Below, in pieces: positions 6,296-13,190 of a stretch of 14,143 bases of DNA. Below the pieces are notes generated by a model. The model was not told where the DNA came from and made no database searches. It saw nothing but the letters and a program-made list of their open reading frames with translations. How positions within the stretch are numbered: the first letter of the stretch is position 1; every line of letters starts with the position of its first letter. Origin of the DNA: UBA1724 sp963632245 (GTDB taxonomy: Bacteria > Verrucomicrobiota > Lentisphaeria > Oligosphaerales > Oligosphaeraceae). Made by a program: the position numbers and the translations under genes. The DNA is taken from contig CAVGTF010000057.1 of NCBI GenBank assembly GCA_963632245.1, positions 1-14,143 of the forward strand, read 5' to 3'.

Positions 6296-6316
6296 GGAGG
6301 AGGGAGGAAGTTAGGC
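6296..6316. repeat. 21-bp polypurine repeat, copy before DUF4838 gene 1
   Basis: Second copy of 3920-3940. On the coding strand of the gene it is a CT-rich leader about 33-53 nt before the start codon, next to more CATTCCT-type units. Confidence 0.8.
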
Positions 6317-6340
6317 CAGGGTTCCGCGTGGCGAAACCCC

Positions 6341-6360
6341 GCGCCGGAATTTACCGGCGC
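6341..6360. repeat. GC-rich hairpin in the leader of DUF4838 gene 1
   Basis: Perfect 7-bp arms GCGCCGG (6341-6347) and CCGGCGC (6354-6360) with a 6-nt AT loop, about 80 nt upstream of the start codon. There is no U-run after it on either strand, so it is not an obvious terminator. Confidence 0.65.
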
Positions 6361-6396
6361 GTGCGCTAAGCGCGCCTGGCGCGCAGTGCCGCCGGT

Positions 6397-6468
6397 AGGC
6401 GGAAGGGCGCCTGCGGCACCTTGTAGACTAACAGCTAACCACTAACCTGCTAGGTACCAATTTGGGGG
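6397..6468. repeat. 72-bp dispersed repeat, copy A
   Basis: Matches 9329-9400 in the same orientation with 4 mismatches over 72 positions and no gaps. It begins AGGCGGAAG, passes through GCGCCTGCGGCACCTTG and ends in a CTAAC-rich tract with CTA spaced mostly 7 bases apart. Confidence 0.9.
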
Positions 6469-6504
6469 GCACGGGGGGCGCAACACCCCTCCGTCCTTTG
6501 GTTG
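6461..6504 (-). repeat. GC-rich dispersed element, copy 1
   Basis: On the minus strand it starts CAACCAAAGGACGG, has a GGGG/CCCC-type pairing region and ends CCCCCCGTGCCCCCCAAA. An inverted copy is at 9233-9264 and a shorter relative at 9526-9563. Confidence 0.8.
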
Positions 6505-6550
6505 GATCCAGCTAGGGAAGAATCGCTCCGGTGTTAGCACCGCCTTGGGG

Positions 6551-6567
6551 GGCGGTACCGTACCGCC
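6551..6567. repeat. Palindrome GGCGGTAC-C-GTACCGCC
   Basis: Perfect 8-bp arms around one base. The sequence CGGTACCGTACCGCCG (6553-6568) recurs exactly at 9311-9326. Both copies overlap a CCGCC/GGCGG hairpin, so this appears to be part of a larger repeated module. Confidence 0.8.
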
Positions 6568-6641
6568 GCACTGGCGGCAGAATTCCCGCGGAGCGACCTT
6601 GTAACTAATCACTAGCCGCACATTGCTAAGTACTTACGGTG

Positions 6642-8963
6642 TTACTGCAATGGCGCGCCGGATTCGTTGGTGGGGTTTGCGATGAAGAGTCGGTCGATGT
6701 AGATTCGTTCCACGTTGGGGTTAATGAGGGGGCAGATATAGAAGTTCGTGCAGCGTCCCAGATTGGTGCGGCAGGCGTGGAAGAGCTTGTATTTCGGACC
6801 GGCGAGCTGTTTTGCGGTGAGGTTATCTACATCGGGTCCCTCGGGGTAGTTTCCGAATTTGATGACGGGGCCCGTGGCGGGTTTGCCGGGCTTTACATCG
6901 CAGCGCAGAGTGAGATAGACATCCCAGACGCCATTGGGGAGGTCGTTGAGCTGGATATACCACTCGTGGTGGGTGTTGGGCATGGTCAGTGCCTTTCCGC
7001 CATAGGCATTGGGATCGCTGACCAGATCGATGGTGGTGGGGTTATACTCGGTGGTCTTGTATCCCAGATTCTCCACATTCCATCCGTGGATCTCGGTCAG
7101 TCCCTGTAGTTTTGCGGGGATGTCCGCTGCGGGGATGGGCGTGGCCTTGGGGAGGCGGAGGGTGGTATCGAAGGGGGAGCGGCGCTTGTTGACCCACTCC
7201 TCGGAGGTAGTGCGCTTTTGCTCGCTAAGGGCGACAATGCCATTGGCCTTCAGGGTCTTGTCGCAGAAGTCAATGACCTCACGGGGATCCACATCGCGGA
7301 GCTCGGGGAGGCGGTCTGCGGGCGCCTTGAGGAAGAGATCCGGGTGTTCCATGAGATTCATGGTGATGGGGAGGGCGGCCACGGCCATGCGGGGACCGTA
7401 GACGGGATCGTCCTTCAGGGATTGCGCGCCGTCGTAGATGCGCTTCCAGAGAGTGGCCAGCTGGGGCTCGGTGAGCCAGCTGTTGGTGTCCGCGGGGTAG
7501 CAGTTGTCCAGCGCTATCGGGTTGTTGCGGACCAGGTCGGTGATGGTGTTCAGGTAGTCGCGCACGTAGGGCTCTGCGGGACCGTAGAAATTCTTGAGAA
7601 ATTCATCGAGGAGCTGTTGTTCGTCTTCCTGGGGATTCCAGAGGAGTCGTGAGAGCAGGTATACGCGGAGGTCTGCCAGATCGGCGGCGGCTCCGCAGGC
7701 CTCGTAGGCGCCCTGCTGGAAGATATTGATGGCGTTGCACTCCTGGAAGAAGCGGGTATCCTGTGCAAATGCGTGGAAATCGGGGTGTGGCAGGTAGTAT
7801 TTTGCGAAATCGGTGACGTAGTTCCAGATGAGCATGTGCTTTGCCACAGGCTTCCACTGGAGCAATTCCTGGAAGAGGTCGTTGTTCTGGGCGGATTCCA
7901 GGGGGAAGAAGGAGTGTGCCTCGATGGTGCAGTAGCGGATTGCCACGTTGTCCCGGGGCATGACGGTCTTGGGGGGCTGTCGGGTGTAGTTGTAGGCCAG
8001 GGTGTCCACATAGACGCCGGGGAACTCCTTCGCCACGGCATCGGCCACCTGGTTGACGCAGTCAATGAGCAGGTCGGTCTGGTTGCCGTGGGCCTCTACG
8101 AAGGCATTGCAGGCATCGCATTGGCAGTAGCGCTGGTTGTCGTTTTGGGAGACGGAGATGAAGCGGCTCTTCCCGCCGTCCTTGCGGAGCTCGGCAAGCA
8201 CATTCCGGATGATCTCCTGACGGGCGCCCTGGTTGGAGAGGCAGGGCTGCCCGATGGTGCCGCCGGGATAGCGGTTCCCGTCACGCAGAGCGAACCAGTC
8301 GGGATGCTGGGCGAAATTGCTTTCGGGGACCAGTCGGCTCATGGTGTGGACGAAGCCGACGATGCTGTCGGTGCCGCCGAATTCCTCGGGCACAGTGCGG
8401 AAGTTTCCCAGGAAGTTATTGCGGGTCTTGGGGAGGAATTCCGGGGTGCCCTCCACGATGCTCTGGAAGAATGCGACGCGGGAGATGAAGGGCGGTGCAT
8501 ACCGGTGGCTAGTGCCCTTTGCGGGCAGTGTTAGAGCGCCCGCGGTCTTGGGGAGCAACTCGCAGTCGCGGGTGAAGAAGCGCACGCCGTATTCCCGCTC
8601 CAGGAGTTCGTAGGCGGCATAGAGGGTGCCACGGCTGCCTTCGCCGGCAATCCACAGCACGCCCTGGTCGTCCACTTTGTAGAGGACTTCGTCGGGCTGG
8701 AGGGTCTTCCAGTCGGAGATGCCTAGCGCTGCCTGCGCCTCCGGACTCTTGCCTACACAGATATCACCCTCGAGGGAATGACCATGGCCATTCTCCTTGA
8801 ACGTCACCCGAATGGGCTCGCTACTCAAGAGCTGCAGATACTTCTGCAATTCCTTTCCCGCAGTCTTCTCGGGGGCGTCGGCATTCTTGGGGAGACGGAT
8901 CTCGAAGGCGAAGAGCGAGAGCGTCATGGCGGCAAGGAGGAGGGGGAGGAGGGGGTGTTTCAT
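6642..8963 (-). CDS. Exported DUF4838 (alpha-glucuronidase-like) protein, paralog 2
   Basis: I start this at ATG 8963 (773 residues), where the sequence MKHPLLPLLLAAMTLSLFAFE is a clear signal peptide. An in-frame ATG at 9020 would add 19 residues translated from the AATGAGG repeat tract and bury the signal. The architecture is that of the neighbouring paralog: N-terminal domain beginning AGKELQKYLQLL, DUF4838 core with SVSQNDNQRYCQCDACNAF, GNQTDLLIDCVNQVADAV and YVDTLAYNYTRQPP, a helical segment, and a C-terminal beta-rich domain with WYIQLNDLPNGVWDVYLTLR. By eye the two are roughly 60-65% identical, highest in the core, so this is an old local duplication. The differences in the first 270 residues and the C-terminal domain may mean different glycan targets. 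The leader is pyrimidine-rich, ends CCCCC before ATG and has no Shine-Dalgarno. Confidence 0.93.
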   Translation of the reverse strand: MKHPLLPLLLAAMTLSLFAFEIRLPKNADAPEKTAGKELQKYLQLLSSEPIRVTFKENGHGHSLEGDICVGKSPEAQAALGISDWKTLQPDEVLYKVDDQGVLWIAGEGSRGTLYAAYELLEREYGVRFFTRDCELLPKTAGALTLPAKGTSHRYAPPFISRVAFFQSIVEGTPEFLPKTRNNFLGNFRTVPEEFGGTDSIVGFVHTMSRLVPESNFAQHPDWFALRDGNRYPGGTIGQPCLSNQGARQEIIRNVLAELRKDGGKSRFISVSQNDNQRYCQCDACNAFVEAHGNQTDLLIDCVNQVADAVAKEFPGVYVDTLAYNYTRQPPKTVMPRDNVAIRYCTIEAHSFFPLESAQNNDLFQELLQWKPVAKHMLIWNYVTDFAKYYLPHPDFHAFAQDTRFFQECNAINIFQQGAYEACGAAADLADLRVYLLSRLLWNPQEDEQQLLDEFLKNFYGPAEPYVRDYLNTITDLVRNNPIALDNCYPADTNSWLTEPQLATLWKRIYDGAQSLKDDPVYGPRMAVAALPITMNLMEHPDLFLKAPADRLPELRDVDPREVIDFCDKTLKANGIVALSEQKRTTSEEWVNKRRSPFDTTLRLPKATPIPAADIPAKLQGLTEIHGWNVENLGYKTTEYNPTTIDLVSDPNAYGGKALTMPNTHHEWYIQLNDLPNGVWDVYLTLRCDVKPGKPATGPVIKFGNYPEGPDVDNLTAKQLAGPKYKLFHACRTNLGRCTNFYICPLINPNVERIYIDRLFIANPTNESGAPLQ

Positions 8964-8980
8964 GGGGGAAGGGTTGTGAT

Positions 8981-9008
8981 AATGAGGAATGAGGAATGAG
9001 GAATGAGG
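8981..9008. repeat. Heptanucleotide tandem repeat (AATGAGG)x4
   Basis: Four perfect units of AATGAGG at 8981, 8988, 8995 and 9002. On the coding strand of the DUF4838 gene they read CCTCATT and lie 18-45 nt upstream of the start codon, so copy number could vary by slippage within the leader. Confidence 0.92.
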
Positions 9009-9150
9009 AGTTGTGGCCACTCTGCAGTGGGCCTTGTCGCCGCGTTCCGCGTCGCCAAACCGCCAGCTGCGCTAAAGTGCGCCGCAGTTGCGAATTAGGA
9101 ATGTACAATTTTTGCGGTATATGCCGCTGTAGGCGCTAGAGCGCCGCAAG

Positions 9151-9165
9151 TGCCGCCGTAGGCGG
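9151..9165. repeat. REP-like hairpin CCGCC-GTA-GGCGG
   Basis: One of at least four CCGCC/GGCGG hairpins in the two mosaics (also 6389-6402, 6563-6577 and 9321-9334), each with a 3-5 nt loop. A weaker relative sits 29 bases to the left (9122-9135). Three of them continue into GAAG, so they share flanking sequence as well as shape. Confidence 0.65.
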
Positions 9166-9232
9166 AAGAGATTAGGCGGGGCGCCTTGCATCCAGAGCCG
9201 GTGGGGGCGATAGGGGCAGAAACAACCAAAGG

Positions 9233-9264
9233 AGGTCGGGGCCATGCCCCCCGTGCCCCCCAAA
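9233..9264 (+). repeat. GC-rich dispersed element, copy 2 (inverted)
   Basis: Reads CAACCAAAGGAGGTCGGGG on the plus strand and ends CCCCCCGTGCCCCCCAAA, the reverse complement of the two ends of 6461-6504. The centre differs between copies (CATG here, TGTTGCG there), as expected for a stem-loop whose loop is free to vary. Confidence 0.78.
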
Positions 9265-9328
9265 GGCTTTTGGGCAGCGATGGCTTCCGGAAGATCCAGG
9301 GTAGCGGGGTCGGTACCGTACCGCCGGC

Positions 9329-9400
9329 AGGCGGAAGAGCGCCTGCGGCACCTTGCAGACTAACAGCTAACCACTAACCTGCTAGGTACTAATTCGGGGG
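9329..9400. repeat. 72-bp dispersed repeat, copy B
   Basis: Second copy of 6397-6468 at about 94% identity, directly preceded by the shared CGGTACCGTACCGCCG palindrome and directly followed by the 67-bp tandem repeat. Confidence 0.9.
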
Positions 9401-9534
9401 AGCGCCGCAGGCACCGCTTCACCTACTACCTACCACCTTCTCCTTTCTACCTGCAGAAGGGGGGAAGAGCGCCGCGGGCACCGTTTAACCTACTACCTAC
9501 TACCTTCTCCTTTCTACCTGCAGAAGGGGGGAGC
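9401..9534. repeat. 67-bp direct tandem repeat, two copies
   Basis: Units are 9401-9467 and 9468-9534. Each starts AGCGCCGC, contains ACCTACT-type heptamers and ends CTGCAGAAGGGGGG. They differ at about four positions, for example GCTTCACC against GTTTAACC. Only two units and no spacers, so this is not a CRISPR array. Confidence 0.88.
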
Positions 9535-9563
9535 GGGGGCGGCAGTCCCCGTCCTTTCGTTAT
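9526..9563 (-). repeat. GC-rich dispersed element, copy 3
   Basis: On the minus strand it reads AACGAAAGGACGGGG, then ACTGCCG, then CCCCCGCTCCCCCC. It is the same pattern as the other two copies but with a diverged right end. It lies about 64 bases beyond the stop of the TPR gene. The GGGG/CCCC stem could help end that transcript, but no U-run follows on that strand. Confidence 0.6.
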
Positions 9564-9626
9564 TCTATTGCGGGGCAGTGCGCCTGGCTTGCCATACATC
9601 ATAGGCAGGCCATGAATTGCTTAGAA

Positions 9627-12008
9627 CTATTCTGCAGAGGCGGCTTGCGTAGCGGCGGCGCGCAGTTCCTGTGCGGTTTTGGAATCGCCCTGTGCGTCTT
9701 TTGCGGCGGCGGCGATGAGGTAGCATTTTGGCGTGTATGCGGGATCCTTTTCGAGGATGAATCCCTGTGCGGCTGCGGAGAATGCGCCGGGGTAGTCCTT
9801 GAGATCCAGGAGCGCCTGTGCCTGTGCCCATCGTGCGCGTGGGAGCGTCTCCTTCAGGAGCGGCGTGTCCTTTCCTCCCAGGGACTGTCGCGCATAGGTG
9901 AGTGCCACATCGGGGTTATTTTCGCGGATTGCGAGTTCTGCCAGGAGTGCCAATGCATCGCTGGTGGGGGGCAATCCCTGTTCCTGGAGCAGGCTTTCGG
10001 ATTGTGCCAGGAGCTGTTTGCACTGTGTGGCATCGCCTTCCTGGAAGTGTACCTCCGCCAGCAGAACCAGGAGCTGTGTGCGCTCGGTGGCGGAGAGTGT
10101 GGCGTCTTCCAGGATTCGCCGATAGCATCGCGCGGCATTGATCAGATCGTGTGCCTCTCGGCGTTCCCGCGCGATATGCGCCAGGATGGGCGTGGAGAGG
10201 GCGAGTGGCGGCTGCGTGGCGAAGAACTCCTCCAGATATGGCTGGGAGTGGTCGCCTTGTTTCAGATAGTATAGAAGCGTGAGGAGATCGGGGAGCACCT
10301 GTGCGCGGATCTCCGGTGTGGCATTGGGATCCTGGAGGAGCGACTGGTAGTCCTCCAGCGTGCCGGAGTAGTTCTTCTGGGCACGGCGGAGTGCGGCGCG
10401 TTTCAGGAGCCACTGCGGATGCCCGGCGGGAGTGGCCAGGGAGAGGATCTCGGTGGCGGACTTTTCGGCGTCGGCGAGGAGTCCCTGGCTGGTCTGAAAA
10501 TGCAACTGCAATTGTAGCAGCGGGAGGCGCTCCTCGGGGGACTGCGCGGTTGACAGGAGCTGTGCTGCCAATGGGATTGCGCGGGAGTCCTTCGGGGCGC
10601 GGGAGAGGGCACCCAGGGCGGACTTCCGGAGTTCGGCGGCATTCTTCATGCTCGCGGGGAGGGGCTCCGGGACCCGCTGTGCCAGATCCAGATAGAGTGT
10701 GGCGGCCTCGGCGGGGCGGTCTTGTGCAGCGAGGAGCCGTGCCAGGACCACGCCGGTATTCTGGTAGAGCGTGGGGGAATTCGCTGCCAGGAGCGGCAGT
10801 GCCTTTTGATAGCTCTGGATGGCGTCACCGGGCTGCTCTAGCTTCAGCTGTGCAGAGGCCAGTCGCAGGAGGACCTCCGCGGTTTCGTCGGAATTGGGGA
10901 ATTCCTCCAGGAATTGCTGTGCGGCCTGGAGGGTCTCCTGGGAGAGCTGGAGGTTTTCCAGGCAGAGAAGCCGTGTGGCGGCGGCCTTTTGGCGCAGTGC
11001 GCTGGTGGTCTTGGGATTCTTCAGGAGTTCCTGGAGGAGCGCGCGGGCATCCGACCACTTTTCCAGGGGGAGATTCGCCTGTGCGGCCAGCCACGTGAGT
11101 TCCTGGTCCTGTGCGGCATCCTGCGGGTGTTCCTGCCGGAATTGCTGGAATGCCTCCAGGAAGTGCGGGAAATCCTTCTGCGCGTAGAGGCAGGAGAGCA
11201 GATTCCGCTGGATCTCCTGTCGGCGGGCGTCCTGGGGAAATTCGGAGAGGAATGCGCCGTAGGCCTGTGCGGCCTTCGTGTAGTCGCGGACGGGTGGTGC
11301 GAAGGAGAGATATCCCGCTGTCAAGAGGAGATTCTTTCGGGTCTCGTCAGGGAGGCCCTTGATCTGCAGGAGTGGCTCCAGAATCAGGAGCGCGGCGGCG
11401 TTGTCGCCCTGGTTCTGCCGAAGCACCGCCATGTAATACTTTGCGTGGACTCTGGGAAGGTGCTGCGCGTCGGCGGTCTTTCCCACCAGTGGCAGGAGCT
11501 CCTTTTTCGCCTCGTCAATGCGGTTCAGCCCAGCCAGGCAGACCGCCAGGCGATAGCGCGCCTCCTCGGTCTCGCGGGTGCCCTCCGCCTGGGATAGGAG
11601 TTGCCGATAGACCTCCACCGCCTGCTCCTCCTGGTGCAACTCCTGCAGACAGTTCCCCAAGATTTGCAGGAGTTCCGCGCGATGGGGGGATTTCGGGAAG
11701 GCCTCCAGGTGGCTCCGGATATCGCGGGCGGCATCCTGGGTGCGTCCCAGGGCGCAGAGGCTCCGGATGCGTGTGAGCTCCACGCGCTCCTGGTATTCGT
11801 GCTTCGGGTAGCGCTGGAGAAATTCCTGGCACTGCTGGAGGCACTCCTGGTGGAGATTCCGCTCGGCGAGCCCCTGGATGAATGCCAGGGATTCCTGCGG
11901 CGAGAGCAGTCCGTTCTGGGGACGGGGCTCCTCCTGGGCGGCGGCGGGGAGTGCCAGGATCGCCAGGAGTGCCAGTGTGGCGAGGAGGGCTTTTGCGTGC
12001 GGGCTCAT
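9627..12008 (-). CDS. Secreted tetratricopeptide-repeat protein
   Basis: I start this at ATG 12008 (793 residues), where MSPHAKALLATLALLAILALPAAAQ is a typical signal peptide with cleavage near AAAQ. A longer frame to 12173 would overlap exbD and adds only Ser/Pro/Arg-rich out-of-frame sequence. After the signal the whole protein is a run of helix pairs with TPR-type spacing of Ala, Leu, Tyr and Pro. Good units are seen near residues 48-75 (ECLQQCQEFLQRYPKHEYQERV), 150-175 (RLAVCLAGLNRIDEAKKEL) and 375-405 (LLRLASAQLKLEQPGDAIQSYQKAL). It is the last gene of the exbB-exbD unit, 28 nt after exbD. Large periplasmic TPR proteins next to ExbBD pairs are likely partners of the motor complex or of envelope assembly. 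There is no catalytic domain. The bases before the start read GACGCCCC, with only a weak GAG-type Shine-Dalgarno. Confidence 0.9.
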   Translation of the reverse strand: MSPHAKALLATLALLAILALPAAAQEEPRPQNGLLSPQESLAFIQGLAERNLHQECLQQCQEFLQRYPKHEYQERVELTRIRSLCALGRTQDAARDIRSHLEAFPKSPHRAELLQILGNCLQELHQEEQAVEVYRQLLSQAEGTRETEEARYRLAVCLAGLNRIDEAKKELLPLVGKTADAQHLPRVHAKYYMAVLRQNQGDNAAALLILEPLLQIKGLPDETRKNLLLTAGYLSFAPPVRDYTKAAQAYGAFLSEFPQDARRQEIQRNLLSCLYAQKDFPHFLEAFQQFRQEHPQDAAQDQELTWLAAQANLPLEKWSDARALLQELLKNPKTTSALRQKAAATRLLCLENLQLSQETLQAAQQFLEEFPNSDETAEVLLRLASAQLKLEQPGDAIQSYQKALPLLAANSPTLYQNTGVVLARLLAAQDRPAEAATLYLDLAQRVPEPLPASMKNAAELRKSALGALSRAPKDSRAIPLAAQLLSTAQSPEERLPLLQLQLHFQTSQGLLADAEKSATEILSLATPAGHPQWLLKRAALRRAQKNYSGTLEDYQSLLQDPNATPEIRAQVLPDLLTLLYYLKQGDHSQPYLEEFFATQPPLALSTPILAHIARERREAHDLINAARCYRRILEDATLSATERTQLLVLLAEVHFQEGDATQCKQLLAQSESLLQEQGLPPTSDALALLAELAIRENNPDVALTYARQSLGGKDTPLLKETLPRARWAQAQALLDLKDYPGAFSAAAQGFILEKDPAYTPKCYLIAAAAKDAQGDSKTAQELRAAATQAASAE

Positions 12009-12036
12009 GGGGCGTCTTCTCGGTGGTGATCCGGGA

Positions 12037-12453
12037 TCACTTTTGGGGGTCCACGGTGGCCAGGGAGACGTTCCAGATGTCGGCCTCGCGGCAGAGATCC
12101 ATGACCTGGAGGAGAGTCTGGACGCTGGTGTCCTTGTCCGCCCGGAGGATGATGGGCTGGTCGCGGAAGGCATCCGCGATCTGCTTCAGGAGTTCCAGGG
12201 CGGTCTCGGAGGAATAGGGCTGTCCGTTGATATAGAGCTGACCCGCCTTATCCACATTGAGGATCAGCTCGCCCAGCTGTCGCCGCTGTTCCTGTGCGGT
12301 GGAGGCGGTGGGCACGGCGATATTGACCTGCTTTTCCCACTGGGCGAAGACGGTGGCCGCCATGAAGTGAATCAGGAGCAGGAAGACGATATCGAGGAGG
12401 GGCGCCATGGGGAAGGAGGGGCCGCGCTCCTGGAGTTTCTTTCGGAAGTTCAT
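12037..12453 (-). CDS. exbD: ExbD/TolR family biopolymer transport protein
   Basis: This 138-residue protein has one N-terminal membrane helix (about 14-36, PMAPLLDIVFLLLIHFM) preceded by a short basic cytoplasmic tail, then a periplasmic domain. Asp21 in APLLDIVFLL is the family's proton-carrying residue. The periplasmic part has the usual ExbD/TolR elements: ILNVDKAGQLYINGQPYSS near 64-82, then IILRADKDTSVQTLLQVMDLCREADIWNVSLAT. Length is normal. It would work with the ExbB-like protein encoded just before it to couple the proton gradient to envelope work. ATG 12453 overlaps the exbB stop (ATGA, 4 nt), with AGGAGG 11 nt upstream. Whether it energises TonB-type import or a Tol-like process cannot be told, as no tonB, tolB or pal is in view. 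Confidence 0.95.
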   Translation of the reverse strand: MNFRKKLQERGPSFPMAPLLDIVFLLLIHFMAATVFAQWEKQVNIAVPTASTAQEQRRQLGELILNVDKAGQLYINGQPYSSETALELLKQIADAFRDQPIILRADKDTSVQTLLQVMDLCREADIWNVSLATVDPQK

Positions 12454-13148
12454 GCCTTCTTGAACCTCCTGAGCACGCTCTTGCAGTCTTCTTCCAGCTG
12501 GGTAGCCAGAGTATTGAGCCGTCCGCGGAAGATGGAGTATGCGGCCAGCGAGACGATGCCGATGATCAGTCCGCCGAAGGTGGTGAACATTGCCTGGGAG
12601 AGTCCGCTGGTGAGGGAGCTGACCTTATTGGCCATGGCCAGCTCGGTGTCCAGTGCCAGGAAGGAGACCATCATGCCCCAGACCGTTCCCAGCAGTCCCA
12701 CCATGGGGGCGATGCTGGAGACATCCAGGAGATACTGCACGCGGTTCCAGAGCAGCGAGAACTGCCGGGAGCCTTCTTCCTCCATGGCGGCGCCAATCGC
12801 GTCCTCGCCGCCGTCGGCGCGCGCCTGGAGACACGCCAGGACCACCTTCGCGGCCATGGAGCCGTCTTTCTTGGAGAGGTCCTCCAGGGTATCGTAGTCA
12901 CCGGCCTCGGCGGCATCCTGCGCCTGCCGAAGGAATTTCGCGGGTGCCAGGACGGTGCGTCGGAGGGAGAAGCAGTAGTAGAGGATGAGTCCCACGGCCA
13001 CGAAGGAGAGTCCCACCAGGATGTACATGATGGGACCGCCCTTGACGATGAGGTCTTCGAGGGTGATGGAGGCCTGTGGGGCGGCGTCCTGTGCCTGGAG
13101 GAGCAGTGTGGATGCCAGTAGCGCGAAAGAGGCGAGGGTGGTTCTCAT
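12450..13148 (-). CDS. exbB: ExbB/TolQ/MotA family proton channel protein
   Basis: This 232-residue protein begins with a signal peptide-like stretch (1-19, MRTTLASFALLASTLLLQA), a short periplasmic linker, then TM1 (about 38-60, MYILVGLSFVAVGLILYY). A cytoplasmic helical domain (about 62-140) follows, then TM2 (about 143-166) with the family signature APMVGLLGTVWGMM, and TM3 (about 186-206, MFTTFGGLIIGIVSLAAYS). ExbB forms a pentameric ring around ExbD helices. The N-terminal signal plus linker is known in a subset of ExbB proteins but not in E. coli ExbB. The gene follows the phosphatidyltransferase by 42 nt and overlaps exbD by 4 nt. Its leader reads CGATTCCTCCC before ATG, with no Shine-Dalgarno. 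Confidence 0.95.
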   Translation of the reverse strand: MRTTLASFALLASTLLLQAQDAAPQASITLEDLIVKGGPIMYILVGLSFVAVGLILYYCFSLRRTVLAPAKFLRQAQDAAEAGDYDTLEDLSKKDGSMAAKVVLACLQARADGGEDAIGAAMEEEGSRQFSLLWNRVQYLLDVSSIAPMVGLLGTVWGMMVSFLALDTELAMANKVSSLTSGLSQAMFTTFGGLIIGIVSLAAYSIFRGRLNTLATQLEEDCKSVLRRFKKA

Positions 13149-13190
13149 GGGAGGAATCGCGTGGTGCGGTGTGCGGTGAAAAGCGTGTGG

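Larger units (their letters stand above)
6264..6641. other. Repeat-rich intergenic mosaic A
   Basis: No gene lies in this gap. From left to right it holds a purine-rich 7-base-period tract (about 6276-6316), an 18-base module GTTCCGCGTGGCGAAACC (6321-6338), a 7-bp GC hairpin (6341-6360), a CCGCC/GGCGG hairpin (6389-6402), the left copy of a 72-bp dispersed repeat (6397-6468), a GC-rich element (6461-6504), a palindrome (6551-6567), another CCGCC/GGCGG hairpin (6563-6577) and a further CTA-rich tract (about 6603-6637). Part of it must be the leader of the 3945-6263 gene; I see no confident promoter. Confidence 0.7.
8964..9626. other. Repeat-rich intergenic mosaic B
   Basis: This stretch of 663 bases has no credible gene. 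It holds an AATGAGG tract (8981-9008), an 18-base module with 16 matches to 6321-6338 (9044-9061), two CCGCC-type hairpin units 29 bases apart (about 9122-9135 and 9151-9165), an inverted copy of the GC-rich element (9233-9264), a shared palindrome (9311-9326), the second 72-bp repeat (9329-9400), a 67-bp tandem duplication (9401-9534) and a third GC-rich element (9526-9563). Short frames across it translate the repeats and are rejected. Confidence 0.7.

Noticed and set aside
8964..9020. N-terminal extension of DUF4838 paralog 2 to ATG 9020
   Set aside because: The added residues come from the AATGAGG tract and would place 19 residues before a clear signal peptide.
9085..9130. Promoter for DUF4838 paralog 2 around TTGTAC
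   Set aside because: No -10 element of reasonable quality lies at a suitable distance, so I do not call it.
9072..9377. Short frames on both strands in the intergenic mosaic
   Set aside because: They translate dispersed repeats and palindromes, have no ribosome binding site and no plausible protein composition.
9401..9534. Possible CRISPR array
   Set aside because: Two 67-bp units abut with no spacers, and no cas genes are present.
12009..12173. N-terminal extension of the TPR protein to ATG 12173
   Set aside because: It overlaps exbD in another frame, has Ser/Arg/Pro-rich shadow composition, and hides the signal peptide that starts at ATG 12008.
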